This document shows positions 18,410 to 30,313 of a DNA stretch of 64,000 bases, piece by piece. A model generated the notes under the pieces. The model saw only the letters and a program-made list of their open reading frames with translations. It made no database searches and was not told the origin of the DNA. Numbering within the stretch: position 1 is the stretch's first letter; each line of letters begins with the position of its first letter. Made by a program: the position numbers and the translations under genes. Location of the stretch: the NCBI GenBank assembly GCA_028278625.1, contig JANQDY010000084.1, forward strand, positions 33,286 to 97,285, written 5' to 3'. Origin of the DNA: Thermodesulfobacteriota bacterium (GTDB lineage Bacteria; Desulfobacterota; DSM-4660; Desulfatiglandales; Desulfatiglandaceae).

Positions 18410-18844
18410 CTAGGGCGGTTGCGGCTTAACGTCCACGAGAACCACATCCTTGTCGAGATCATCATGTTGGACCGTCACGGAAAAGAGTTTTGTACCGTCG
18501 ATGGTATCACAGCCGGCGCTGCCGCCGTCACAGATCTCCCAGGAGATGGAATAGCCCGTCGGGGGATTATCGTCCTCATCGGAACCTTCATCAAGTGCGC
18601 TATCGGTATAGGCCAGGGCCATCAACCGTTCAAGTCGGTCCCGACCCAGAACGCTCGCTTCGGTGATGCGGTCGGCCCGATCATTCTGCTGGATGGAGGT
18701 TACCTGCATACTCCCCACGGCCAATATGCCGAATGCAAGCACCCCGATGGCCACCAGCACTTCAAGGAGGGTCAGGCCCTTCGACGATTGAAATCGGTTC
18801 TTTCCATACCTCCAGCCGGTTTTCATGGTCATTTGCATTGACAT
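18410..18844 (-). CDS. pilV: PilV-type minor prepilin
   Basis: The product is about 144 residues from ATG 18844 (the in-frame extension to 18991 overlaps pilW and is discarded). Class III signal peptide: basic leader, Lys-Gly followed by 'LTLLEVLVAIGVLAFGILAVG', with Glu at position +5 after the cleavage Gly. The C-terminal part carries a Cys pair ('ICDGGSAGCDT') that may form a disulfide. The start is 4 bp after the pilW stop. The predicted function is a minor pilin processed by PilD. Confidence 0.87.
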   Translation of the reverse strand: MSMQMTMKTGWRYGKNRFQSSKGLTLLEVLVAIGVLAFGILAVGSMQVTSIQQNDRADRITEASVLGRDRLERLMALAYTDSALDEGSDEDDNPPTGYSISWEICDGGSAGCDTIDGTKLFSVTVQHDDLDKDVVLVDVKPQPP

Positions 18845-18848
18845 CGCT

Positions 18849-19544
18849 TTAAAGTCCCAGATTTCGGCATCCAATGCGCATACTGATGGATCTTCTTCGA
18901 TAATGGTCATTTTGGGCCGACAAAACCACATCCCCCTGCAGATTTCGATATACGGTTTTGTCCGTATAATCCAGGTCCTTCCGTGAAGCACGAACCACTA
19001 TGGTCACCTCAACGGCTCTGATTTTGGGAATACTGCTCGTCACGTTGAGGTTCCCGTCATCATCCAGCTGGTTTCCGTTCTGGTCCAAATAAACAAAATC
19101 CAGGGCGTCCACATTCTCTATTACCGGCTGGCGGGTCGCGTTGGCCGTACTCTGAACGCCCAGCTTCTGAATACCGTCAGAGGTGTACAGGGAATATGTG
19201 ACATTTTCATAGGGCCCATTGGTAGTCCCATCCGGATCGGATCCATAGCCATTCCCTCTTAGATCCGATGTGAAGTGAATCTCATCCACATTCGCAGTGA
19301 CAATGCCCGGTTTGTTGGTGTCGGTTCCGGAAGGGTTGCAGCCGGCCTCACGGATCTGATTTGACATATAGAATATGGCCGTTCTGAGATCTTGCTGCAT
19401 GGCTGCCACTTCCTCCTGTGCCACATATGATCCCTGTTGGGACTGGTATGCAGCATAGATCCCGGTCATGACCAGCGCTGATACCAATATCGCCACCATT
19501 AATTCGGTCAGCGTAAACCCATTTTCTTTTCTGATAGCGATCAT
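18849..19544 (-). CDS. pilW: PilW-type minor prepilin
   Basis: The product is 231 residues. Prepilin site: 'KENG' followed by 'FTLTELMVAILVSALVMTGIYAAY', with Glu+5. The following 'QEEVAAMQQDLRTAIFYMSNQIREAGCNP' is the conserved PilW helix. The C-terminal domain contains 'IRAVEVTIVVRA', typical of PilW pseudopilin-like folds. It sits between fimT (6 bp) and pilV (4 bp). Confidence 0.9.
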   Translation of the reverse strand: MIAIRKENGFTLTELMVAILVSALVMTGIYAAYQSQQGSYVAQEEVAAMQQDLRTAIFYMSNQIREAGCNPSGTDTNKPGIVTANVDEIHFTSDLRGNGYGSDPDGTTNGPYENVTYSLYTSDGIQKLGVQSTANATRQPVIENVDALDFVYLDQNGNQLDDDGNLNVTSSIPKIRAVEVTIVVRASRKDLDYTDKTVYRNLQGDVVLSAQNDHYRRRSISMRIGCRNLGL

Positions 19545-19550
19545 TGTGAT

Positions 19551-20117
19551 TTAATTAGCCGTAAAATCAACCCTGACGTTGCCGGCCCTTGACATTACGA
19601 CATCGGCCTCACTGTTTCTGCCGTTCTTGATGGAAACGGTACCTGCTCCGAACCCGCCGGCGCTGTTCCTCGAAATGCCGGTTGATCGAAACGCCACCGC
19701 CTTTAGCCCATCATCGTTATTTGTGAAAGTGTTTGAGTCTGTGTGGAGGCTCGTGTGATATTCGCTCCACTTAACTTTTCGAAGAATATTCGAAGTTTCA
19801 GTATTATCAAGCACCATATCGTTATCGGCATCCTGGAAAACCACGTAGTCATATGTTATGCTGTCAACAGGCTGGTTGAAAGTGACGGTGCAGTTGGCAC
19901 CGGTCTTGATAGCCGTTATTCTTGCCAGATGAAAGCTGGCCCGCAGGTCGTTTGCTGCGCTTTTCAGGTAGTAGTTTGGAAGCCATTGGATGAATCCGGG
20001 TATTGCTATGACACTGATAATCCCAAATATGCCGACGGCAACCATTAATTCAGGCAAGGAAAAACCACCCTCAAACGACTTTTTCTTTCTTTTCAAGAAT
20101 TCCTGATTCTTAACCAT
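19551..20117 (-). CDS. fimT: FimT/GspH-type minor prepilin
   Basis: The product is about 188 residues from ATG 20117. A leader rich in Lys is followed by a Gly and 'FSLPELMVAVGIFGIISVIAIPGF', then 'LKSAANDLRASFHLARITAIKTGANCTVTF', the GspH/FimT signature. The C-terminal domain ends '...VVMSRAGNVRVDF', as usual for FimT. It is the first gene of the minor-pilin operon. FimT proteins are minor pilins, some of which bind DNA in natural transformation. That activity is not testable here. Confidence 0.9.
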   Translation of the reverse strand: MVKNQEFLKRKKKSFEGGFSLPELMVAVGIFGIISVIAIPGFIQWLPNYYLKSAANDLRASFHLARITAIKTGANCTVTFNQPVDSITYDYVVFQDADNDMVLDNTETSNILRKVKWSEYHTSLHTDSNTFTNNDDGLKAVAFRSTGISRNSAGGFGAGTVSIKNGRNSEADVVMSRAGNVRVDFTAN

Positions 20118-20132
20118 CAATTCGGTCGCCTT

Positions 20133-20377
20133 TCAGGCAACAACAGCCATACGCATGCCCATACAGGCAATAACTAGGTGACCTAAATGTTTATGCAATA
20201 AGTAGACCATGGGATTTCTCACCATCAATGATTCAATGATCTCTTTTGCCTTCCGAACGAACTTCGTGCTGCTGTCTGCAACACAGATCGTTCCCACAAT
20301 CTGCTTATCATTAGGCCATCAAAATGAATTTCTCCACGAAAAGGTCTTTTGATATCCATATGTTTACCAGATGACAT
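20133..20377 (-). pseudogene. Possible frameshifted small gene upstream of fimT
   Basis: Two overlapping minus-strand frames look protein-like. One runs from ATG 20377 to a stop at 20225 (50 codons, '...KRPFRGEIHFDGL...'). The other (20297-20133) reads '...IVGTICVADSSTKFVRKAKE...' and continues to a stop at 20133. Joined by a single-base shift near 20310 they would give one protein of about 80 residues. The first frame becomes Arg/Ser-rich after the junction, consistent with a shift. I do not recognise a family. The second frame overlaps the proposed sigma-54 promoter, so this may equally be noncoding. Confidence 0.25.
20194..20210 (-). promoter_or_regulatory. Possible sigma-54 promoter of the minor-pilin operon
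   Basis: On the minus strand the site reads ATGGTCTACTTATTGCA. GG and GC are separated by exactly 10 bp, and the -12 element TTGCA is a full match, while the -24 element (TGGTCT) matches only TGG. Transcription would start near 20183, about 65 nt before fimT. Sigma-54 control of pilus genes through PilS/PilR is known in related groups. Confidence 0.4.
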
Positions 20378-20745
20378 ACCCTTCAGCGAAACGCCTCTGC
20401 CTTAGCAGAAGATTTTTTTTAAGACGCAGGCAACCGGTCTTTGTCCCGGCACCTAAATCTTGATGACAAATATCTGCCTTGTACGATCAAGGTTCTTAGA
20501 TTCATACACACAATAAAAACGTAAAAAGGTTTGACGGCAAACCGTAAAATCTATTGACAGCCAAGCGGGTTTTCCACGCTTACTTATTCCCTATGGCCGG
20601 TTTTTCACCCTCAGCAGATACCGGCGGCGGCGAATGAATTTCAATGGGATTCATGTTTGTTTGAGGATGCATCACTTAAACCGGGCAAGTCAAGAGAATA
20701 TGGCCGATTTCACTTTTCGCAGAGACACTCGATAAGGTCCTGAAC
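20211..20745. other. Long intergenic region between the DUF362 gene and fimT
   Basis: Apart from the possible broken gene at 20133-20377, no ORF is convincing here. A plus-strand short hairpin near 20392-20410 (CTCTGC/GCAGAA-type) is followed by eight T, but no plus-strand gene precedes it. There is no tRNA or recognised riboswitch. Confidence 0.5.
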
Positions 20746-21837
20746 TTATTGTAGTGGAAATCTCTCAAAATACCGCCCCCATTGGCTGTTGGCTCTGATT
20801 ACATCCATTATACGTTTTCCCACAAACGGCCACCAGAGGTGATCATGGTACAGGTAGGACCCGAACACGAAGAGATAAACCAGCGGGGTGTGAAAGAGGA
20901 GTTTCTGAAATCGCTTCAAGGGACTGAACCAGAACAGATTCCCGAACCGGCTGGCAAGATTATCCCCCACCTGAAACCCGAAGTTCACCCCTTCAATGTT
21001 TTCGCCCCTCACCTCAATCCGGGCCGTATCACCGACTCCCAGGCCGTCCTCATGGGCCATTCGAACATAACCGATGCCCATGGGATCAAATCCCATGAGT
21101 TTTGCGGCCACGGCATCAACGGCCACGGAATCGGAACCCGCCAATATCAGGTTTTTTTCTACCGGTGTCATGGTTCGGGGCCCAGGTCCGTTTCCGCAGA
21201 GGGTGCCGTCCATCACCGTGAAGATGCCGCTGTGAATCTCCTTCTGAATGGCCAGAAGATCCACCAGGGTTTCATGAATCACGCTGTGGGTGTAGTGCCT
21301 GCGCCGGTTCAGAAGTCCACCGAAGGCATTTTTCATGCTGCCGGTGGTGGTGGTGTAGATGTGGCATTTCATGGTGGGGAGATGAACGATATTTCGATTG
21401 TGAAGAAAGTCCGGTATTCTGATGCCGTCCGGATATATGCGGTCCAGGGCCCGCATTTTCGCTTTTGGCCGGTAGATCCCCCATGTCACGTCGCCGCCTT
21501 TGAAGTTGTACCGTTCCGGGATACCGTATCTCCCGTACACGGGCGTTAATCTGTTAAGGCGACCCCCTTTGAACGCATCGGTCACCACCGTATTGTTGTG
21601 TAGTGCCACCAGTCTGTCAAACCCGCTCTGACGAAGCCCCAGGATGGTCCCCGTCAACTGCCAGGGGGTGGTATTGGCGGACAAAAAGGGATAGTGCCAG
21701 GAGATGTTGTCTTTCAGGATCGTGTCCGTTGATGGGTCCATGGCATCCGTTGATCCCGCCATGGTCATCAGCCGGGGAATATCCTCAAGGATACGTTCCG
21801 GATCGGTTTTTAGGACAGCGACAACGGACTTCTTCAT
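20746..21837 (-). CDS. DUF362 domain protein
   Basis: The product is 363 residues. It has the DUF362 layout: 'VVAVLKTDPERIL' at the start, a 'IVHLPTMKCHIYTTTTGSMKNAFG' core and 'VAVDAVAAKLMGFDP' near residue 240, then a hydrophobic C-terminal segment ('TPLVYLFVFGSYLYHDHLWW') that could be a membrane anchor. DUF362 domains often occur with ferredoxin domains, but no Cys clusters are visible here. The ATG directly abuts the stop of the UbiA-type gene (TGA-ATG), so the two are co-expressed. The function is unknown. An activity related to the phosphoribosyl-lipid made by the neighbour is an inference. Confidence 0.82.
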   Translation of the reverse strand: MKKSVVAVLKTDPERILEDIPRLMTMAGSTDAMDPSTDTILKDNISWHYPFLSANTTPWQLTGTILGLRQSGFDRLVALHNNTVVTDAFKGGRLNRLTPVYGRYGIPERYNFKGGDVTWGIYRPKAKMRALDRIYPDGIRIPDFLHNRNIVHLPTMKCHIYTTTTGSMKNAFGGLLNRRRHYTHSVIHETLVDLLAIQKEIHSGIFTVMDGTLCGNGPGPRTMTPVEKNLILAGSDSVAVDAVAAKLMGFDPMGIGYVRMAHEDGLGVGDTARIEVRGENIEGVNFGFQVGDNLASRFGNLFWFSPLKRFQKLLFHTPLVYLFVFGSYLYHDHLWWPFVGKRIMDVIRANSQWGRYFERFPLQ

Positions 21838-22722
21838 TCAGATCACACCATAAATAATCAACACGCAGCAAATCCCCCACAACAGGACGCTCAGAAGCAG
21901 GGGCCGGTCCAACATAAGCACCCTGCCGGGGGAATCCCCCAGAAGCTTCTCATACATGAGGTATAGATAACGAAAAATCCCGTAGAGCACAAACGGAAAG
22001 GTATAAATGAGATGATCCGTCTGAAATTTCCCGATGGTCTCTGGGGATATGCAGTAGAGCATGTAACAGAGCAGGGTGACGGCGGTGACAATACTGATCA
22101 TCTGGTTCAGGAGCCGGGGAGTGTAATAAACAAAGACTTTCCGGTGCAGACGAGCTTCTTCCTTCCCCAGAAGCACCAGTTCGCTCCGTCGTTTCCCCAG
22201 GGTCAGAAACATGGCAATGGAGATGGTGCAAATGACCAACCAGTTGGAAATCGGTACATTGACCGCGGCTCCCCCCGCCACAACCCTCAGGAAAAAACCC
22301 GCGGATACGCAAAAAACATCCAAAATCACGAAATCCTTGAGTTTGAAATTGTAGGCGAACTGAACCACAAGGTAAACCATGATTGCCAGGAAAAAACCGA
22401 TACCCAAAAAGCCGGCCCAGACAGCTGATATAAAGAGAAGTGTCATGGCAAACCACTTTGCCGTGCCCGCTGAAATCAGTCCGGAAGCCAGGGGGCGGTT
22501 TTTCTTGTAAGGATGGCGCCTATCCGCCTCCAAATCCACGAGGTCATTGACCAAATAGATGCCACCGGCCATCAGGCAGAAAACCATGGCGGCCATTAAT
22601 CCCTGAACAACACTTGGGAAATGGAACATTTTTTTTGCAAAAACCAACGGGACCAGCACGAAAGCGTTTTTGATCCACTGATCAGGTCGCAAAGATTTGA
22701 CAATTGCGGATACGGTTCCCAT
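21838..22722 (-). CDS. UbiA-family prenyltransferase, decaprenyl-phosphate phosphoribosyltransferase-like
   Basis: The product is 294 residues with about eight transmembrane helices. First Asp motif: 'NDLVDLEADRRHPYKKNRPLASG' (residues 59-81), whose RHPxKKxRP form is characteristic of the DPPR synthase branch of UbiA, which transfers 5-phosphoribose from PRPP to polyprenyl phosphate. A second motif region contains 'YNFKLKDFVILDVFCVSAGFFLRVVAGG'. In Actinobacteria this enzyme feeds arabinogalactan synthesis, while here the product might be a ribosyl or arabinosyl donor for envelope glycans (inference). It lies upstream of and is coupled to a DUF362 gene. The start codon has only a weak ribosome site. 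Confidence 0.85.
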   Translation of the reverse strand: MGTVSAIVKSLRPDQWIKNAFVLVPLVFAKKMFHFPSVVQGLMAAMVFCLMAGGIYLVNDLVDLEADRRHPYKKNRPLASGLISAGTAKWFAMTLLFISAVWAGFLGIGFFLAIMVYLVVQFAYNFKLKDFVILDVFCVSAGFFLRVVAGGAAVNVPISNWLVICTISIAMFLTLGKRRSELVLLGKEEARLHRKVFVYYTPRLLNQMISIVTAVTLLCYMLYCISPETIGKFQTDHLIYTFPFVLYGIFRYLYLMYEKLLGDSPGRVLMLDRPLLLSVLLWGICCVLIIYGVI

Positions 22723-22947
22723 ATAAACCCCGAAAATCCGAGATGCCGTACAAGACTATGTCGACGCTCTCCTGGTGTCAATGGCGCAAATGAAATCAAT
22801 GCCATCTCTTTCTTAGAAGGAATGGAATCCATGAAAAAATCGGCATCAAATAACGACCGGCCAAAAACCCCTTTACAAAGAACCCCTTAAAGATTACATT
22901 TCCCGAACAAATCTGAGGGCATTCTCGTTTGAAGGGATCCATGGAAA

Positions 22948-23601
22948 ATGGAAGAAAGCAGTCAGTTGCAGAAGGAGGCGTTATTGAAAGAGAAAAAATC
23001 CAAAAGTGGATTGAAGAAAAAGGGCGTCATTCGAGAATATGCGGAGGCCGCGGTCATCGCTATTCTTCTGGCACTCTTCATTCGGACGTTTGTGGTACAG
23101 GCTTTTAAGATCCCTTCGGGCTCCATGAAACCAACGCTTCTAGTGGGTGATCATATCCTTGTTAATAAATTCTTGTACGGCATCAAGATTCCCTTTACCG
23201 ACAAAACGCTGATCCCCATCAGTGAACCCAAGCGGGGGGATATCATCGTTTTTATCTACCCGGTGGATCCTGAAAAGGATTTTATCAAGCGCGTCATCGG
23301 TATTCCCGGGGACACCGTGGAGATCAAAGGTGAAAAAGTCTTTATTAACGGAAAACCGTACCATGACGAACACGGATTCTATTCCAAAACGGGAAGTACG
23401 GATGCCCGCATGGGGAAGGTCGACCATTTCGGGCCGGTAACCGTTCCGAAGGATCATCTGTTCGTCATGGGGGATAACCGCAACCACAGTTATGACAGCC
23501 GTTTTTGGGGATTCGTACCGCTCTCCTCGGTGAAAGGAAAGGCTTTTATCATTTATTGGTCGTGGCCTCACTGGAAGCGTTTTCTGCATATCGTTGATTG
23601 A
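22948..23601 (+). CDS. lepB: Signal peptidase I
   Basis: The product is 217 residues. A basic N-terminus and one transmembrane helix (about 33-50) are followed by box B 'IPSGSMKPTL', with catalytic Ser59. Box D 'KRVIGIPGD' carries the general-base Lys114, and box E is 'GDNRNHSYDSRFWG'. All catalytic residues are present. It cleaves Sec and Tat signal peptides at the periplasmic face. It is transcribed divergently from the UbiA gene across a 225-bp gap with no obvious partner genes. Confidence 0.96.
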   Translation: MEESSQLQKEALLKEKKSKSGLKKKGVIREYAEAAVIAILLALFIRTFVVQAFKIPSGSMKPTLLVGDHILVNKFLYGIKIPFTDKTLIPISEPKRGDIIVFIYPVDPEKDFIKRVIGIPGDTVEIKGEKVFINGKPYHDEHGFYSKTGSTDARMGKVDHFGPVTVPKDHLFVMGDNRNHSYDSRFWGFVPLSSVKGKAFIIYWSWPHWKRFLHIVD

Positions 23602-23646
23602 CGCGTTTGGAAAGTGTTATATTTTCAAATGTCTCATCTTTGAGTA

Positions 23647-27292
<3,646 letters not shown>

Positions 27293-27355
27293 TGCCCATG
27301 GGGCCGAACAGGTTTTTTATGTGCGGCTATTGCCTTTCATAACCAACTAAACCAG

Positions 27356-27383
27356 AAGGCCCCTTTCTTAAGGGGCCTTTTTA
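27356..27383 (+). terminator. Rho-independent terminator after PFOR
   Basis: AAGGCCCC and GGGGCCTT form a perfect 8-bp stem followed by a T-run. It ends just before the ribosome site of the next gene. Confidence 0.9.
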
Positions 27384-27399
27384 TTGGAGGGTGAGAAAA

Positions 27400-27843
27400 A
27401 TGAAAATCAATGATACGCAAACCATTGAAAGCATCATTTCTGAATCGAAGGTGTGCCGGCTCGGGCTCACGGACGGCACAGAACCGTATATTGTGCCCCT
27501 TTGTTTCGGATACCGCAACAAAGCCCTCTATTTCCATACCGGTAGAAACGGTAAGAAAATCGATATGCTCCTAAAAAACAACCGTGTTTGTTTTGAAATG
27601 GAAGTGGGTGTGGAAGTCTTTCCGGCGGACAATCCCTGCAAGTGGAACATGCGATACCGAAGCGTGGTGGGCAGCGGCCGCGCCCTTCTTCTTAAAGACG
27701 CCGCTGAAAAGAAGGAAGCCCTGGATATCATCGTAAACCATTACGGCGGCAAACCGACCCCATACGATGAAAAACTGGTCGACGGCCTGTCCGTTATTAA
27801 GGTTTTGGTCGACAGCTTTACGGGAAGAGAATCAAAGGTATAG
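27400..27843 (+). CDS. Pyridoxamine 5'-phosphate oxidase-like flavin protein (NimA-type)
   Basis: The product is 147 residues from ATG 27400 (GGAGG nine bases upstream; a GTG at 27391 is possible). The sequence has 'CRLGLTDGTEPYIVPLCFGYRNKALYFHTG' and 'KIDMLLKNNRVCFEME', the split-barrel signature of the PNPOx-like family that includes NimA nitroimidazole-resistance proteins. The late 'YRSVVGSGRALLL' segment is also typical. It probably binds FMN or heme and reduces or detoxifies small molecules, with the substrate unknown. It lies between a terminator and the convergent surE gene, whose end it overlaps by 12 bp. Confidence 0.85.
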   Translation: MKINDTQTIESIISESKVCRLGLTDGTEPYIVPLCFGYRNKALYFHTGRNGKKIDMLLKNNRVCFEMEVGVEVFPADNPCKWNMRYRSVVGSGRALLLKDAAEKKEALDIIVNHYGGKPTPYDEKLVDGLSVIKVLVDSFTGRESKV

Positions 27844-28617
27844 ATCACCCAACTCATCCGGCAGGCCCGAATCTCTCAACCGTTTCAATTCCTCTTCGGC
27901 GGTCAGATCGTAATGGATGGGGGTGATGGTGATTTTGTTCCGTCTCAGGGCGGCCGTATCGTTGTCCGGGTTTCCATTTTCAATGAACGTCTCCCCGGCC
28001 AGCCAGTAGTAAACATTTCCCCGCGGATCGCGACGTTTTTCGAACCGCTCCTCAAACCAACTGGTTCCCTGCCGCGCCAGGCACACCCCTTCTATCTCCT
28101 CCGGGGCCACGGGGGGGATATTCACATTCAGGGCAGTCCCCTCCCCGAGGCCGCTTTTATTCAGAAAGCGGATCACTTTTCGGCTGAAACGGGCCGCAAA
28201 GGAAAAATCGGGCTTTGCTTGAATGCCTAAAGAGATGGCGGCCGACGGAATCCCCAAAAAGGCCCCTTCGGTGGCGGCTGAAACCGTTCCCGAATAAAGA
28301 ATGTTGATGCCCACGTTGTTGCCCACATTAATGCCCGAAAGGATCATATCCGGCCTCGGATCGAGAATTTCCTGAACCGCAATCTTAACGCAGTCCGCCG
28401 GTGTCCCGCTCACGGCATATCCAAAAAAACCGCCGTTTTTGTGGACTTTCTTGACACGGATGGGGTCCACAAGGGTAATGGCGTGCCCCACGGCACTCAT
28501 CTCCGCCTCGGGGGCCACAATATGGAGTTCATGATGGTCTTTAAGCGCCTCGTACAGGGCAAAAAGCCCTGGCGCATATATGCCGTCGTCATTGGTCAGG
28601 AGTATTTTCATCTTCAT
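27832..28617 (-). CDS. surE: 5'/3'-nucleotidase SurE
   Basis: The product is 261 residues starting 'MKMKILLTNDDGIYAPG', with the conserved metal-binding Asp-Asp pair (NDDG). It has 'LSGINVGNNVGINILYSGTVSAATEGAFLGIPSAAISL', the SurE core with the second metal Asn, and 'ALNVNIPP' further on. It dephosphorylates nucleoside monophosphates as a stationary-phase survival protein. A ribosome site AAGG lies 5 bp before the ATG. It is divergent from the Nudix gene and tail-to-tail with the oxidase-like gene. Confidence 0.96.
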   Translation of the reverse strand: MKMKILLTNDDGIYAPGLFALYEALKDHHELHIVAPEAEMSAVGHAITLVDPIRVKKVHKNGGFFGYAVSGTPADCVKIAVQEILDPRPDMILSGINVGNNVGINILYSGTVSAATEGAFLGIPSAAISLGIQAKPDFSFAARFSRKVIRFLNKSGLGEGTALNVNIPPVAPEEIEGVCLARQGTSWFEERFEKRRDPRGNVYYWLAGETFIENGNPDNDTAALRRNKITITPIHYDLTAEEELKRLRDSGLPDELGDLYL

Positions 28618-28630
28618 GGCTACCTTGCAC

Positions 28631-28659
28631 TTGCTTCCACAATCAAACTTCTGTATATT
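28631..28659 (+). promoter_or_regulatory. Possible sigma-70 promoter of the Nudix-GHMP kinase pair
   Basis: TTGCTT (28631-28636), a 17-bp spacer and TATATT (28654-28659) lie in the 68-bp divergent gap before the Nudix ATG at 28686. The -35 element is only partial. Confidence 0.45.
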
Positions 28660-28685
28660 TTCATTTTACCCTATCTTTTTGAGAA

Positions 28686-29219
28686 ATGACAGCACAAGTA
28701 AATTCCCGGACAATTCTTCATAGGGGCAGAGTTTTCAAGCTGATGCGGGAAAACGTGACCCTTTTAAACGGCGTGGTTGCGGAAGTGGACGTTATTCGAC
28801 ATCCGGGAGCCGCGGCCATTGTTCCCTTTTCGCAACAGGATACGCTCCTGATGATTCGGCAGTACCGCCATGCGACGGGCGGGTTCATTTGGGAAATCCC
28901 CGCCGGCACCATGGATCCGGGGGAATCGGCAATTGATTGCGCAAAGAGAGAATTGATTGAAGAAACCGGTTTTTCGGCTGAAACCTGGATGCGTCTGGGC
29001 GAAATTACCCCCCTTCCCGCCTACTCAGACGAACGAATCCATATCTTTGGTGCAACCGACCTGACCCCTCAAAAACAGCGTCTTGATCAGGATGAAATCC
29101 TTGACGCCCATGAAGTCCCTTTTGATGATGCCCTCAAAATGATCCGGGATAACAAAATCCAGGATGCCAAGACCATTTCGGGCTTGTTCATGGCCAACCT
29201 TCGGATGAGAGTCGATTAA
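28686..29219 (+). CDS. Nudix hydrolase, ADP-ribose pyrophosphatase type
   Basis: The product is 177 residues. Nudix box: 'GTMDPGESAIDCAKRELIEETGF', matching GX5EX7REUXEEXGU. An upstream 'LMIRQYRHATGGFIWEIPAGT' gives the NudF/ADPRase signature (E-I-P-A-G). It probably hydrolyses ADP-ribose or related nucleoside diphosphate sugars to the monophosphates. It is separated from the GHMP kinase by 4 bp, so the two are co-transcribed and may act on related sugar phosphates (inference). Confidence 0.93.
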   Translation: MTAQVNSRTILHRGRVFKLMRENVTLLNGVVAEVDVIRHPGAAAIVPFSQQDTLLMIRQYRHATGGFIWEIPAGTMDPGESAIDCAKRELIEETGFSAETWMRLGEITPLPAYSDERIHIFGATDLTPQKQRLDQDEILDAHEVPFDDALKMIRDNKIQDAKTISGLFMANLRMRVD

Positions 29220-29223
29220 GCCC

Positions 29224-30306
29224 ATGGATTCCGTTCGGGAACTGCTGACCCGTTCACCGGTCATTGTCTCCGCCCCCTGCCGCATCGATGCCGGCGGCAC
29301 TTGGGACATCAAGGCCCTGGCACTTCCCCTCGAGCAATTAACGCCCGTCACCGTCAACATGGCCCTGACGCTCAGAACAACGGTCACCCTTACCCCTTTT
29401 GATGACGGACAGGTCAGCATATCTTCAACGGGCTTTTCCCATAGAGAACGTGCCCAGGCGGACAGGCTCCCCTTTGATTCACCTTTCGGGCTCTTTTTCG
29501 CCGCGGTGAATTATTTCGGATTTCACGGGTTGGAAGTGAAAATAGACTCGCAGTCGCCCGTAAAGTCCGCCCTTGGCGGTTCCAGCACCGCCCTGGTTGC
29601 GCTTTTGGGCGCACTCCATCAAATAAAAAACATCCGTCATCAAGAGACCGCTTTTTCCAAAGAGACCGTTTTGCACCAGTCTTACCACCTGGAAGACGGC
29701 ATCAGCGGGGGCAACTGCGGCATTCAGGACCAGGCGGCAGCGGTTTACGGCGGGGTGCACCTTTGGAAATGGCATTTTGGCCGCACCCGTAAACCGTTGA
29801 CCGGTATCCCCCTGTTGGACGAGGATGGGCAAAGGGCCCTTTCAAAACGCATACTCGTTGCTTACAGCGGCAAAAGCCACGTGGCCGCGGACACCAACCG
29901 CAGATGGGTTGGCGATTTTCTCTCCGGCAAAACCCGATCCGGATGGATCAGGGCCAACGCGTCCGTGCGTGCTTTTGCAAAGGCCATTCAAATGAGAAAT
30001 TGGGACCGGGCGGCCTTTTTGCTGAGGGAGGAGATGGCCATCAGAAGAGAGATCACGCCGGAAGCGCTGGACCCTGTGACGGAAGAAATGGTGGCCGTGG
30101 CCGAAAGTGCCGGCTGTGGCGGCCGTTTTGCCGGCGCCGGTGCCGGCGGCTCCGTATGGGCCCTGGGGAAAAGGCGTCATATCGACACATTGAGACGGGA
30201 TTGGCAGACGCTGCTGCTGCCCATTTCCGGCGCCCGGATACTTGAAGCAGGCATCGATGCCCGCGGGATACACCCGGTATCAGGGGGGGAATCAGGAGGG
30301 AAGTAA
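29224..30306 (+). CDS. GHMP-family sugar kinase
   Basis: The product is 360 residues. The substrate motif 'SAPCRIDAGGTWD' at the start resembles fucokinase and heptose-7-phosphate kinase-type proteins. The ATP motif 2 is 'PVKSALGGSSTALVALLGAL' (about 111-130), and motif 3 is 'GGRFAGAGAGGSVWAL' near residue 300. It phosphorylates a sugar or sugar phosphate. The 'DAGGTWD' form is closer to D-glycero-D-manno-heptose 7-phosphate kinase and L-fucose kinase relatives than to galactokinase, but no LPS genes flank it, so the substrate is left open. It starts 4 bp after the Nudix stop and is tail-to-tail with a minus-strand operon. Confidence 0.87.
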   Translation: MDSVRELLTRSPVIVSAPCRIDAGGTWDIKALALPLEQLTPVTVNMALTLRTTVTLTPFDDGQVSISSTGFSHRERAQADRLPFDSPFGLFFAAVNYFGFHGLEVKIDSQSPVKSALGGSSTALVALLGALHQIKNIRHQETAFSKETVLHQSYHLEDGISGGNCGIQDQAAAVYGGVHLWKWHFGRTRKPLTGIPLLDEDGQRALSKRILVAYSGKSHVAADTNRRWVGDFLSGKTRSGWIRANASVRAFAKAIQMRNWDRAAFLLREEMAIRREITPEALDPVTEEMVAVAESAGCGGRFAGAGAGGSVWALGKRRHIDTLRRDWQTLLLPISGARILEAGIDARGIHPVSGGESGGK

Positions 30307-30313
30307 GGGGTTG

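Noticed and set aside
20380..20460. Possible c-di-GMP (GEMM-type) riboswitch upstream of fimT
   Set aside because: A stretch (GACGCAGGCAACCGGTCT on the plus strand) recalls GEMM elements, but it is on the strand opposite to fimT, and the GAAA loop and its receptor arm could not be found.
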